IMG/VR virus record: IMGVR_UViG_3300044630_002048
Span: 1 to 24,479 of that record
Length of the DNA: 24,479 bases
Reading direction: 5' to 3' (one strand)
Origin: a virus
Shown here: positions 7,244 to 13,176 of the stretch, in pieces
Layout of the letters: every line of letters starts with the position of its first letter
How positions within the stretch are numbered: the stretch's first letter is position 1
The notes under the pieces: model-generated
The model's input: the letters and a program-made list of their open reading frames with translations, nothing else
Told to the model about the DNA's origin: nothing
Database searches by the model: none
Position numbers and translations under genes: made by a program

Positions 7244-7480
7244 ATGGAATCACCTACAATACTCTTTTTTATGGCGTGTTTTGTAGTTCTATTTTTGATT
7301 GTTGGAATTATAGCGGGTTGGTTTATCAACGACATTGTTTATAATTTTTACAACAAAAATAATTCTCCTCAACTTCACCCTGAAATGTATGATGACGACG
7401 GAATTGTTATTAACGAAGAGCTACTCTCAGTAAGATTTATTGACGAAGAGGAGGAAGAAGAAGAGGATGATTATTATTGA
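7244..7480 (+). CDS. Small single-pass membrane protein with poly-Glu tail
   Basis: A 78-aa protein with a hydrophobic helix at about residues 6-28 (ILFFMACFVVLFLIVGIIAG), followed by a charged C-terminal domain that ends in a run of Glu and Asp then YY. A GGAG sits about 9 bases before ATG 7244. Similar small membrane ORFs are common in cyanophage early operons. The acidic tail is encoded by purine-rich DNA that seems to double as ribosome site for the next gene. Its last 14 bases overlap the RNase H start in another frame. Function unknown. Confidence 0.8.
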   Translation: MESPTILFFMACFVVLFLIVGIIAGWFINDIVYNFYNKNNSPQLHPEMYDDDGIVINEELLSVRFIDEEEEEEEDDYY

Positions 7481-8330
7481 TATGAATCAAGTTATGATTA
7501 GTAACTTGATGGCACAACTTAAAAAGGATGAATTGAATGAAGATTTGGTTCGTCATATGGTTCTCAGAAGTTTAGTTTCCTACGAGAAACAATATAAAAA
7601 CGAATACGGAGAAGTAGTATTAGCTTACGATAGTAAGCATTATTGGAGAAAAGATTTTTTCCCATACTACAAATACAATAGAAAAAAAGATCGTAAAAGT
7701 TCTGGTCTCGATTGGCATTCTATTTTCGATGTTTTGAATAAAATTCGAGACGAGATTAAAGAATATTTTCCATACAAAGTTATGGAAATATATGGGACGG
7801 AAGCAGACGATATCATCTCCGTATTGTGCAGACACAAGAAAGCGAAAGAAAAGATTTTAATTCTTTCTGGGGATAAAGATTTTATTCAACTACATAAGTA
7901 TCCTGGAGTGTTTCAATACAATCCAGTGATGAAAAGTTACATCACATCAGATAATCCGTATACTTTTATCAAGGAACATATTATTAAAGGTGATAAATCA
8001 GATGGCATTCCTAATTTTCTTTCCGAAGATGATACGTTTGTCAATGAAAAAAGACAAAAACCAATTAGCCAAAAAAAGTTAAACGTTTGGGTTGATCAAG
8101 ACCCATCAATGTTCTGTAAAACCAAATCTGAAATTGATAATTACTATAGAAATAGAACCCTTATTGATTTAGATTATGTCCCTGAAGAACTAGAGCAAAA
8201 AATTCTTGATCAATTTAATAACCTAAATACAACTGTAAAACAAGTTCCTTTAGAATACTTTCGGGAACATCAATTAAATGATTTGATGGAAGTATTCTAT
8301 TTCCGTAGTTCATCGCCATTTAAAAAATGA
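7467..8330 (+). CDS. rnh: RNase H / FEN-family 5'-3' exonuclease (T4 Rnh-like)
   Basis: A 287-aa flap-nuclease family protein (T4 Rnh is 305 aa), expected to remove RNA primers from lagging-strand fragments with gp32 and the clamp. The metal-binding acids are all in place: Asp5 (IIIDMNQ), Asp55 (AYDSKHYWRK), Glu112/Asp114/Asp115 (TEADDI), Asp136/Asp138 (SGDKDF) and Asp176/Asp179 (GDKSDGIP). The basic bridge region YYKYNRKKDRK (68-77) fits the arch. I chose ATG 7467, since the longer frame starts at a TTG inside the upstream Glu-rich codons and lacks family similarity. AGGAGG at 7449-7454, inside the upstream gene, is the likely SD. The gene overlaps the next by ATGA. Confidence 0.93.
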   Translation: MIIIDMNQVMISNLMAQLKKDELNEDLVRHMVLRSLVSYEKQYKNEYGEVVLAYDSKHYWRKDFFPYYKYNRKKDRKSSGLDWHSIFDVLNKIRDEIKEYFPYKVMEIYGTEADDIISVLCRHKKAKEKILILSGDKDFIQLHKYPGVFQYNPVMKSYITSDNPYTFIKEHIIKGDKSDGIPNFLSEDDTFVNEKRQKPISQKKLNVWVDQDPSMFCKTKSEIDNYYRNRTLIDLDYVPEELEQKILDQFNNLNTTVKQVPLEYFREHQLNDLMEVFYFRSSSPFKK

Positions 8331-8761
8331 AACTATTAATTTCTGAAGTGCTCCAAAAAGTGAGCAATGCCAAAACTAAAGCAGAGAAAATTAAATTACT
8401 AGACGAGTACAATACACCCGCTCTTCGTTCTCTACTCATCATTAACTTCGACGAGAGTGTGGTATCCATGCTCCCTGAAGGTGAGGTTCCATTTACTCCT
8501 AACGACGCTCCCAAGGGCACAGAGCACACTGTCCTAGAACAAGAGTATCGTAAATTGTATCTGTTTTTTAAAGGAGGTAATTCTTCTATTAACCAAACCA
8601 CTAGAGAAAATCTTTTCATTCAACTTCTCGAAGGTCTTCATGAAGAAGAAGCAAATCTTCTTGTCTTGGTAAAGGATAAATCTCTTGGTAAAAAGTATAA
8701 AATTACCAGAGCATGTGTAGAAGAAGCGTTCCCCCAAATTAAATGGGGAGGTCGTAGTTAA
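8327..8761 (+). CDS. Conserved cyanophage hypothetical protein (144 aa)
   Basis: A 144-aa soluble protein overlapping the RNase H stop by four bases and the next ATG by one. It starts MKLLISEVLQKVSNAKTK and ends with ITRACVEEAFPQIKWGGRS; much of it looks alpha-helical. I recall a conserved T4-like phage family of this pattern next to RNase H (Pfam DUF6433 by memory, not verified). Its position between replication genes suggests a replication or recombination accessory role, but no catalytic residues can be named. Confidence 0.8.
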   Translation: MKLLISEVLQKVSNAKTKAEKIKLLDEYNTPALRSLLIINFDESVVSMLPEGEVPFTPNDAPKGTEHTVLEQEYRKLYLFFKGGNSSINQTTRENLFIQLLEGLHEEEANLLVLVKDKSLGKKYKITRACVEEAFPQIKWGGRS

Positions 8762-9015
8762 TGAAGATTCTCCATCAAAATTGTGATCCTGAACTAGCAA
8801 ACGATAGAAGTTTGCCTTATACAGCATACATTGTGACATATGAAATAGATGGAGCAATTGTTTACGACATAGTAATACCCCACAATAAGATTGAAATATT
8901 TGATTTTTATTGGGATAAATATCGTGAAGGTTTAAAAGAATTTAAACAGGCAGAAGGAAGAGTAAACCCAAAATTATGGGGTTATAAACCTAAAGAAGAA
9001 AAAAAGAAACGCTAA
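8761..9015 (+). CDS. Hypothetical protein (84 aa)
   Basis: The ATG shares a base with the previous TAA (TAATG), and the stop does the same with the next gene. The 84-aa product (MKILHQNCDPELANDRS...) has a middle section TAYIVTYEIDGAIVYDIVIP that looks like a beta hairpin, a helix with Tyr and Lys, and a Lys-rich tail. Family not recognised. Tight translational coupling on both sides supports that it is real. Confidence 0.8.
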   Translation: MKILHQNCDPELANDRSLPYTAYIVTYEIDGAIVYDIVIPHNKIEIFDFYWDKYREGLKEFKQAEGRVNPKLWGYKPKEEKKKR

Positions 9016-9263
9016 TGGAAAGTAGTACTAAAAATACATTTTGTATTCAATATTGGAAAGTATTGGATCCAAAAGATGTTAAAGTTCTTCGAAGAATTAA
9101 TAAGAATGGAACTCCGGTATCCACGAAAAAATATTCCGAAGTATTCTTTTATACTAATTTGAAAGATGCTATTCCTGATGCTAGATTTTTGATGGGAAAT
9201 GGTTATGATATTAAAATTAGAAAATGTTGTAAAGGTACTAACGATAATTTTTGGCTGATGTAA
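9015..9263 (+). CDS. Hypothetical protein (82 aa)
   Basis: A small basic ORF coupled to its neighbours by TAATG on the left and directly abutting speD on the right. The product (MESSTKNTFCIQYWKVLDPK...) contains KKYSEVFFYTNLKDA and a Cys pair KCCKG near the end. It resembles no family I can name. The translated frame is fully open while alternatives are not, and spacing is operon-like. Confidence 0.75.
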   Translation: MESSTKNTFCIQYWKVLDPKDVKVLRRINKNGTPVSTKKYSEVFFYTNLKDAIPDARFLMGNGYDIKIRKCCKGTNDNFWLM

Positions 9264-9590
9264 ATGGGAAAGCATTACTTATTAAACCTATACGGATGCT
9301 CGTTGTCTCTCTTGGACAACGAGTTTTTTCTCTGTGATCTATTGGAGAACGCCGCCGAAGCATGTGGGGCACATGTACTTCAAACTATGTCACATCAATT
9401 CAAACCTCAGGGGGTGACAGCGATTTGTTTGCTTTCCGAAAGTCACATTAGTATTCATACATGGCCAGAAAAAAGAGAAGCGGCAGTTGATGTATTTACT
9501 TGTGGTGATTCGGAACCTAAAATTGCTTGTGATATTATTATTGAACAACTTCAAGCATTAGACTACAGGTTGGAATACGTAGTTCGGTAA
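9264..9590 (+). CDS. speD: S-adenosylmethionine decarboxylase proenzyme
   Basis: A 108-aa prokaryotic-type AdoMet decarboxylase, making decarboxylated AdoMet for spermidine synthesis. The self-cleavage site is Glu59-Ser60 within SESHISIHTWPE; Ser60 becomes the pyruvoyl group. His65 and Cys80 match the processing and proton-donor residues of the family. Length is normal for the short prokaryotic form (about 120 aa). It ends the operon that starts at 6150; its ATG follows the previous stop with no gap. speD is a recurrent auxiliary gene of cyanophages. A glutamine riboswitch unit lies just after it. Confidence 0.96.
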   Translation: MGKHYLLNLYGCSLSLLDNEFFLCDLLENAAEACGAHVLQTMSHQFKPQGVTAICLLSESHISIHTWPEKREAAVDVFTCGDSEPKIACDIIIEQLQALDYRLEYVVR

Positions 9591-9624
9591 CAAAAGATAC
9601 AAAATTAATGTGATAGATACTATA

Positions 9625-9680
9625 CGTTCATCCCTCATTGGGACGGAAGTAGGGAAACCGAAGGAACGCTCTTTAGCCTA
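9625..9680 (+). promoter_or_regulatory. Glutamine riboswitch (downstream-peptide/glnA type)
   Basis: The sequence folds as a three-way junction. P1 is CGTTC (9625-9629) with GAACG (9664-9668), P2 is TCCC (9631-9634) with GGGA (9640-9643), and P3 is CGG (9644-9646) with CCG (9658-9660). The P3 loop TAGG (9650-9653) can pair with CCTA (9677-9680) as the pseudoknot. Conserved blocks GTTCATCC, GGACGGAAGTAGG and CGAAGGAACGC match what I remember of the glnA and downstream-peptide glutamine aptamers of cyanobacteria and marine phages. The SD (AAGGAG, 9688-9693) begins eight bases after the pseudoknot, so ligand binding could control translation. Confidence 0.9.
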
Positions 9681-9699
9681 AAAATTAAGGAGAAATCCC

Positions 9700-9858
9700 A
9701 TGTCACAAGCAACATATCGTGGTTGTCAGTATAACACTGACACACCTAAAGAAGAATATCAAAAGTGGTATTCACAAACTCATGCTCCAGCACATCCACA
9801 GAATACTTATCGTGGTGTTGCCTACCGCCCATGTAAGAATCAGGAGGTAGCACAGTGA
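9700..9858 (+). CDS. 52-aa riboswitch-controlled peptide (DUF4278-like)
   Basis: A short gene starting at ATG 9700 after AAGGAG and directly downstream of the glutamine riboswitch. The product has two related segments: ATYRGCQY near residues 4-11 and NTYRGVAYRP at residues 35-44, so it looks like a duplicated TYRGxxY motif. That motif recalls the DUF4278 family of short cyanobacterial proteins. Its role is unknown; the riboswitch suggests expression follows the cell's glutamine or nitrogen state. Its final codons contain AGGAGG, the SD of the next tiny ORF, and its TGA overlaps the GTG start of that ORF. Confidence 0.85.
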   Translation: MSQATYRGCQYNTDTPKEEYQKWYSQTHAPAHPQNTYRGVAYRPCKNQEVAQ

Positions 9859-9938
9859 GTTGGTTGGAAGTTATTCGTAGACGAATTCAAAAAGAAAAAC
9901 GTTTGAAACAAGCACAACTTGTAATGGCAATGAAATAA
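9855..9938 (+). CDS. 27-aa basic peptide
   Basis: A GTG start at 9855 overlaps the stop of the 52-aa gene (GTGA). A textbook AGGAGG (9842-9847) lies seven bases upstream. The 27 residues begin MSWLEVIRRRIQKEKRLKQA and end VMAMK. The peptide is strongly basic and could form one amphipathic helix. It ends five bases before a terminator. SD quality and coupling argue for translation, although its size makes it easy to miss. Function unknown. Confidence 0.65.
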   Translation: MSWLEVIRRRIQKEKRLKQAQLVMAMK

Positions 9939-9942
9939 TTTT

Positions 9943-9967
9943 GAGGGGTTGACACCCCTCTTTTTTT
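9943..9967 (+). terminator. Terminator of the riboswitch operon, with promoter -35 at its loop
   Basis: GAGGGGT (9943-9949) pairs with ACCCCTC (9954-9960) around the loop TGAC, followed by seven T. It ends the riboswitch unit. The loop and its closing bases spell TTGACA, the -35 of the next promoter. Confidence 0.92.
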
Positions 9968-9977
9968 GTGTTATGAT
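9949..9977 (+). promoter_or_regulatory. Sigma70-type promoter of the thyX-phoH cluster
   Basis: TTGACA (9949-9954) lies across the apex of the terminator hairpin, and TATGAT (9972-9977) follows after 17 bp. The T-tract of the terminator forms part of the spacer. The predicted start is near 9984, 17 bases before ATG 10001. Confidence 0.88.
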
Positions 9978-10000
9978 ATGAACAAATCTGCTGAGATTCT

Positions 10001-10303
10001 ATGGCATCTTTAAAGCGGGCTACTAAAATGCTTACTAAAGCATTAGATAACCCAGTATACACACATGATCAATACGTTGAAATTCTCAAGCGTCGTCATG
10101 AAATTAAGAAACTACGTCAAAACCTACAAAACTATGAGCGAGCAACCCGTGGATTTGGATACAACATCGACCCAGCTATCTTTGAACAATCAGTCAGTGA
10201 AGTTAGTGACAGTGACTCCGAAAGCGGAGGAGACGATGGCGTATGTAGCGAGGGTGAGCAACCCGAACAACCAGGAGAACCCGAAGATTTCGGGGCTGCT
10301 TAA
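10001..10303 (+). CDS. Hypothetical protein overlapping thyX (100 aa)
   Basis: This ORF begins at ATG 10001 just after a strong promoter. Residues 1-60 (MASLKRATKMLTKALDNP..., then VEILKRRHEIKKLRQNLQNYE) look like a real basic helical protein. The rest (SVSEVSDSDSESGGDDGVCSEG...) is low-complexity and Ser/Glu/Gly-rich, and coincides with DNA that encodes the conserved start of ThyX in another frame. Thus the tail is probably an out-of-frame extension, or a true overprint. Overlap with thyX is 107 bp from GTG 10197 or 170 bp from ATG 10134. Function unknown. Confidence 0.7.
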   Translation: MASLKRATKMLTKALDNPVYTHDQYVEILKRRHEIKKLRQNLQNYERATRGFGYNIDPAIFEQSVSEVSDSDSESGGDDGVCSEGEQPEQPGEPEDFGAA

Positions 10304-10826
10304 GTATTGTATTGAACATGGTCACTGGAGTGTCTTCGAACAGGCACACATGACTCTAGAAATTAATACTACTCGTGGTCTGGCAGCTCAAATTTTACGC
10401 CACCGTTCGTTTACATATCAGGAATTTTCTCAACGATATGCTGACACCAATCTTCTGACTGAAGAGATTCCTTTGCCAGAACTTCGTCGTCAAGATACTA
10501 AGAATCGTCAGAACTCTATTGATGATCTTGATCCTGAACTTGTGATTGCTTTCCAGCGACGAATGAAAATGTTGTTTGCTGAAGCCCAAGAACTATATGA
10601 TGATATGCTTGGTGCTGGCGTGGCAAAGGAATGTTCACGGTTTGTGCTTCCTTTGGCTGTACCAACAAGAATTTACATGACGGGATCTGTAAGGTCTTGG
10701 GTACACTATATAGAATTACGCTCAGCAAATGGTACTCAAAAAGAGCACATGGAAATTGCTGAGATGTGTAAAGAAATTTTCTCTACACAATTCCCAACTG
10801 TTGCCCAAGCTTTGGAGTGGAACTGA
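10197..10826 (+). CDS. thyX: Flavin-dependent thymidylate synthase
   Basis: ThyX makes dTMP from dUMP with FAD and methylene-tetrahydrofolate, feeding phage DNA synthesis. The signature RHRSFTYQEFSQRY appears at residues 68-81 counted from GTG 10197. Other family blocks are MAYVARVSNP (14-23), HWSVFEQ (43-49) and, near the end, RSANGTQKEHMEIAE. I place the start at GTG 10197 because it gives MKLVTVTPKAEETMAY, the usual ThyX N-terminal strand. ATG 10134 (21 codons upstream, 230 aa) is the alternative. Neither has an SD. A strong GGAGG lies at 10226-10230 before an internal ATG (10236), but starting there would remove the conserved first strand. The gene overlaps the preceding ORF in a different frame. 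Its TGA overlaps the next ATG. Confidence 0.93.
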   Translation: MKLVTVTPKAEETMAYVARVSNPNNQENPKISGLLKYCIEHGHWSVFEQAHMTLEINTTRGLAAQILRHRSFTYQEFSQRYADTNLLTEEIPLPELRRQDTKNRQNSIDDLDPELVIAFQRRMKMLFAEAQELYDDMLGAGVAKECSRFVLPLAVPTRIYMTGSVRSWVHYIELRSANGTQKEHMEIAEMCKEIFSTQFPTVAQALEWN

Positions 10827-11068
10827 TGCCTACCTACCCTGTAATTCATAAAGAAACTGGAGAAACCCAGGAACTCTATATGTCAATGAAAGAGTATGAT
10901 CAATGGAAAAAAGACAATCCCGATTGGGATAAAGACTGGTCTAAAGGATGTGCTGGTGTCGGAGAAGTTGGAGACTGGAAAGATAAAATGAACAAAACCC
11001 ATCCTGGATGGGCTGATATTATGAAGAACAAGGTAGCGAAAGCTCCTGGTTCCCGTGTCAACTGGTAA
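10826..11068 (+). CDS. Conserved cyanophage hypothetical protein (80 aa)
   Basis: The ATG at 10826 shares the last base of the thyX stop (TGATG), with GGAG at 10814-10817 as SD; an in-frame TTG nine bases upstream is unlikely. The product starts MPTYPVIHKETGETQELYMS and ends KAPGSRVNW, with Trp/Asp-rich DNPDWDKDWSKGC in the middle. The beginning 'MPTY' recalls FmdB-type zinc ribbon proteins, but the Cys pairs are absent, so no zinc site is evident. It looks like a small conserved family of T4-like marine phages. Function unknown. Confidence 0.82.
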   Translation: MPTYPVIHKETGETQELYMSMKEYDQWKKDNPDWDKDWSKGCAGVGEVGDWKDKMNKTHPGWADIMKNKVAKAPGSRVNW

Positions 11069-11085
11069 TTTTACAATAAACAATT

Positions 11086-11838
11086 ATGCCCCGAGCAAGA
11101 AAAAGAAACACCCCTGACATTGCTGGTATGAGCACTAAGCAAATGAAAAGGAAGAAGCCAATTAGTTCTGATTATCTTTTGAATGTAGAACCTCTTACAG
11201 ATAATCAGCGTATTATGTTTGAAGAGTATGGCAAAGGTCAAAACATCTTTGCCTATGGTGCTGCTGGAACTGGTAAAACATTCTTAGCTTTGTACCTTGC
11301 TCTTCGTGATGTTCTAGATGAAAACACCCCATACGAAAAAGTATATGTGGTACGTTCACTAGTCGCCACTAGAGAAATTGGTTTCCTTCCTGGTACACAT
11401 GAAGACAAAGCATCGCTTTATCAGATTCCTTATAAGAATATGGTAAAGTATATGTTTGAAATGCCTAATGATGGAGCGTTTGATATGCTCTACGAAAATC
11501 TAAAGGCACAGGAAACTGTTAGTTTTTGGTCTACCTCATTCCTTCGTGGCACTACGCTTGATAAAGCTATTGTTATCGTGGATGAATGCCAAAACCTGAA
11601 CTTCCACGAACTGGATTCTATCATCACTCGTGTTGGTGAAGATACTAAGATCCTATTCTGTGGTGATGCTAGACAATCTGATCTACAACGTAGTAATGAA
11701 CGTTCTGGCATTATTGATTTCCAACGTATTCTTCAGCAGATGAAAGAGTTCTCTTTAATTGAGTACGGTGTTGATGACATTGTTCGTTCTGGTCTTATCA
11801 AGTCTTATCTAATTGCTAAAATTAATCTAGGTCTCTAA
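11086..11838 (+). CDS. phoH: PhoH-like P-loop ATPase
   Basis: A 250-aa PhoH family protein. Walker A is GAAGTGKT at residues 58-65, Walker B IVIVDE at 162-167 followed by CQN, and a sensor-like FCGDARQSDL at 191-200. PhoH is a predicted ATPase or helicase-like protein, in host bacteria tied to the Pho regulon; it is one of the commonest genes in marine phages. Its substrate in phages is not known. The N-terminal 28 residues are Lys/Arg-rich. ATG 11086 lies 17 bases after the previous stop. The stop overlaps the next ATG by one base (TAATG). Confidence 0.95.
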   Translation: MPRARKRNTPDIAGMSTKQMKRKKPISSDYLLNVEPLTDNQRIMFEEYGKGQNIFAYGAAGTGKTFLALYLALRDVLDENTPYEKVYVVRSLVATREIGFLPGTHEDKASLYQIPYKNMVKYMFEMPNDGAFDMLYENLKAQETVSFWSTSFLRGTTLDKAIVIVDECQNLNFHELDSIITRVGEDTKILFCGDARQSDLQRSNERSGIIDFQRILQQMKEFSLIEYGVDDIVRSGLIKSYLIAKINLGL

Positions 11839-12530
11839 TGAAAATTTTTAATCATGTTGGTCTGATTGAACCAATTGAAATGAATACTGTTATGATTGAA
11901 GGTAGGAGATATTACAATACCCCTACTGGAAATAAACATAAATCAGTAACCACCGTGATTAGTAACAATCTTGAAAAGCAAAAGGGACTTGCTAGGTGGA
12001 GAGAAAGAGTTGGGAAAGAAAAAGCTCAACAAATCTCTAGTCGTGCCGCCACTCGTGGTAATCGTTACCACAAATTAGTAGAGAACTATTTTAATAATGA
12101 ACATAATCCAAATCTTTATAAAGAATATCCTTTGGTTTGGATTATGTTCAATTCCTCACGGAAAATTCTGGACAACATAAATAACATATACTTACAAGAA
12201 GCTGGATTATATTCTGACTTTTTAGGAATCGCCGGTCGTGTAGATTGTATTGCTGAATATAATGGTAAACTTTCTATCATTGACTTTAAAACGTCGGCAG
12301 AAGAAAAGAAAGAAGAGTATCTCTACGATTATTACGTTCAAGAAATAGCATATGCTTGTATGCTTCAAGAACTTTATGGTATTAAAGTAGAACAACTTGT
12401 TACTATTATTGCTTGTGAAAGCGGTGATACTCAAGTGGTTATCCAGCCCCCGAGAAAAGAATATTTTATTAAGTTACAACAGTATATCCACGAGTACGAA
12501 CAAAAATATGAAAGAAACATTGGAGGATAA
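11838..12530 (+). CDS. PD-(D/E)XK superfamily exonuclease
   Basis: A 230-aa nuclease of the RecB/Cas4/MGME1-like group. Visible motifs, in order: RGNRYHKLVE (His78 and Glu82), Glu121 (QEAGLYSD), GRVD (Asp136), IIDFKTS (Asp149 and Lys151) and QEIAYA (Gln168, Tyr172). This is the full set expected for a metal-dependent exonuclease. It may act in phage recombination, replication or host DNA breakdown. It sits in an operon with phoH upstream (one-base overlap) and a gp33-like gene downstream. Its final codons provide GGAGG for the next start. Confidence 0.9.
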   Translation: MKIFNHVGLIEPIEMNTVMIEGRRYYNTPTGNKHKSVTTVISNNLEKQKGLARWRERVGKEKAQQISSRAATRGNRYHKLVENYFNNEHNPNLYKEYPLVWIMFNSSRKILDNINNIYLQEAGLYSDFLGIAGRVDCIAEYNGKLSIIDFKTSAEEKKEEYLYDYYVQEIAYACMLQELYGIKVEQLVTIIACESGDTQVVIQPPRKEYFIKLQQYIHEYEQKYERNIGG

Positions 12531-12534
12531 ATTT

Positions 12535-12753
12535 ATGACAGCTGCGAGATTTTCGCAGGAAGTGGAAAAGATAGCTCACGAAAACTCAATGAATTATATT
12601 GATGCTATTGTTCACTATTGTGAAAAAAATGAAATTGAAATTGAATCAGTACCTAAACTGATTTCAAAACCACTTAAAGAAAAACTAAAGTTTGATGCTC
12701 AGAAATTAAACTTTATGAAAAAAACATCGAAAGCAAAACTTATGCTTGTTTAA
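12535..12753 (+). CDS. Late transcription coactivator, gp33-like
   Basis: A 72-aa protein starting at ATG 12535 with GGAGG (12522-12526) upstream; the longer open frame upstream lies over the nuclease gene and is not used. The central part NSMNYIDAIVHYCEKNEIE then KLISKPLKEKLKFDAQK aligns by eye with the RNA-polymerase-binding half of T4 gp33 (MSYLEATTAFLEENSI... SGIIEKIQSEAI). In T4, gp33 bridges polymerase beta-flap and sliding clamp at late promoters. The C-terminus KLMLV is hydrophobic and may be the clamp-binding tail. T4 gp33 is longer (112 aa). It would act on the TATAAATA-like motifs seen in this window. Confidence 0.72.
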   Translation: MTAARFSQEVEKIAHENSMNYIDAIVHYCEKNEIEIESVPKLISKPLKEKLKFDAQKLNFMKKTSKAKLMLV

Positions 12754-12755
12754 TT

Positions 12756-13097
12756 ATGGGAAACTTTTTTAAATCTGAAATGGTGAGGGGGGACCTTCAA
12801 GAAATGGCAGAACTTCAACAGTTCTGTATGAGATCGATGGTTGCCTTTGCTGTCTTAAACAAAGAAAAGAAACTTCAATATTTTGAAGTGATGGAACAAC
12901 TGATTGAAAAACAGAAAATTTTTCATGCTAGAATTTGTTTGAGTGATGATCCAGAAGCAATGGAGATGGCGGAGAGTATGAAGCAGGCTGCTGTAATGCT
13001 TGGTGCCACCCCAAATCAAAGCATGGGTTCTATGTTCGATGACCTTCTGGAAAAAGTCCGTGTCATGAAAGAACAACTAGAGGTTCAGGAGGATTGA
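12756..13097 (+). CDS. DUF1825 family protein (cyanobacterial type)
   Basis: A 113-aa helical protein matching what I recall of DUF1825: FFKSEMVRGDLQEM at the start, then FEVMEQLIEKQKIFHARICLSDD (residues 43-65) and MLGATPNQSMGSMFDDLLEKV. DUF1825 proteins are small conserved proteins of cyanobacteria with unknown role, so this looks like a host-derived gene kept by the phage. It begins three bases after the gp33-like gene and ends just before gp32. Its TGA stop (13095-13097) lies inside the -35 of the gp32 promoter and inside a hairpin loop. Confidence 0.85.
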   Translation: MGNFFKSEMVRGDLQEMAELQQFCMRSMVAFAVLNKEKKLQYFEVMEQLIEKQKIFHARICLSDDPEAMEMAESMKQAAVMLGATPNQSMGSMFDDLLEKVRVMKEQLEVQED

Positions 13098-13112
13098 CGC
13101 CACCCTGAACCT
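13081..13112 (+). other. 9-bp stem-loop holding the stop codon and the gp32 promoter -35
   Basis: AGGTTCAGG (13081-13089) pairs perfectly with CCTGAACCT (13104-13112) around a 14-base loop. The loop contains the DUF1825 stop and TTGACG. No T-tract follows, so it is not a standard terminator; it may pause polymerase or protect the 3' end of the upstream mRNA. Confidence 0.75.
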
Positions 13113-13122
13113 GTGCTATGAT
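13094..13122 (+). promoter_or_regulatory. Sigma70-type promoter of gp32
   Basis: TTGACG (13094-13099) and TATGAT (13117-13122) are separated by 17 bp. The -35 lies in the loop of the stem at 13081-13112. Predicted start near 13129 gives a leader of about 48 bases to gp32. Confidence 0.8.
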
Positions 13123-13176
13123 GTCTAGGTGATACAGCGTCACACAAGCCAAATCCAATTATCCAAGGAAATCCGT

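Noticed and set aside
7440-7466. RNase H start at the upstream TTG
   Set aside because: The added nine residues (Lys/Arg-rich) come from the overlapping Glu codons of the previous gene; ATG 7467 gives the normal flap-nuclease N-terminus.
10226-10238. GGAGG plus ATG as the true thyX start
   Set aside because: It would delete the conserved first strand (KLVTVTPKAEE). The GGAGG comes from the Ala-Glu-Glu codons of that strand.
12397-12534. 46-aa N-terminal extension of the gp33-like protein
   Set aside because: It lies over the nuclease gene in another frame, while ATG 12535 has a proper GGAGG.
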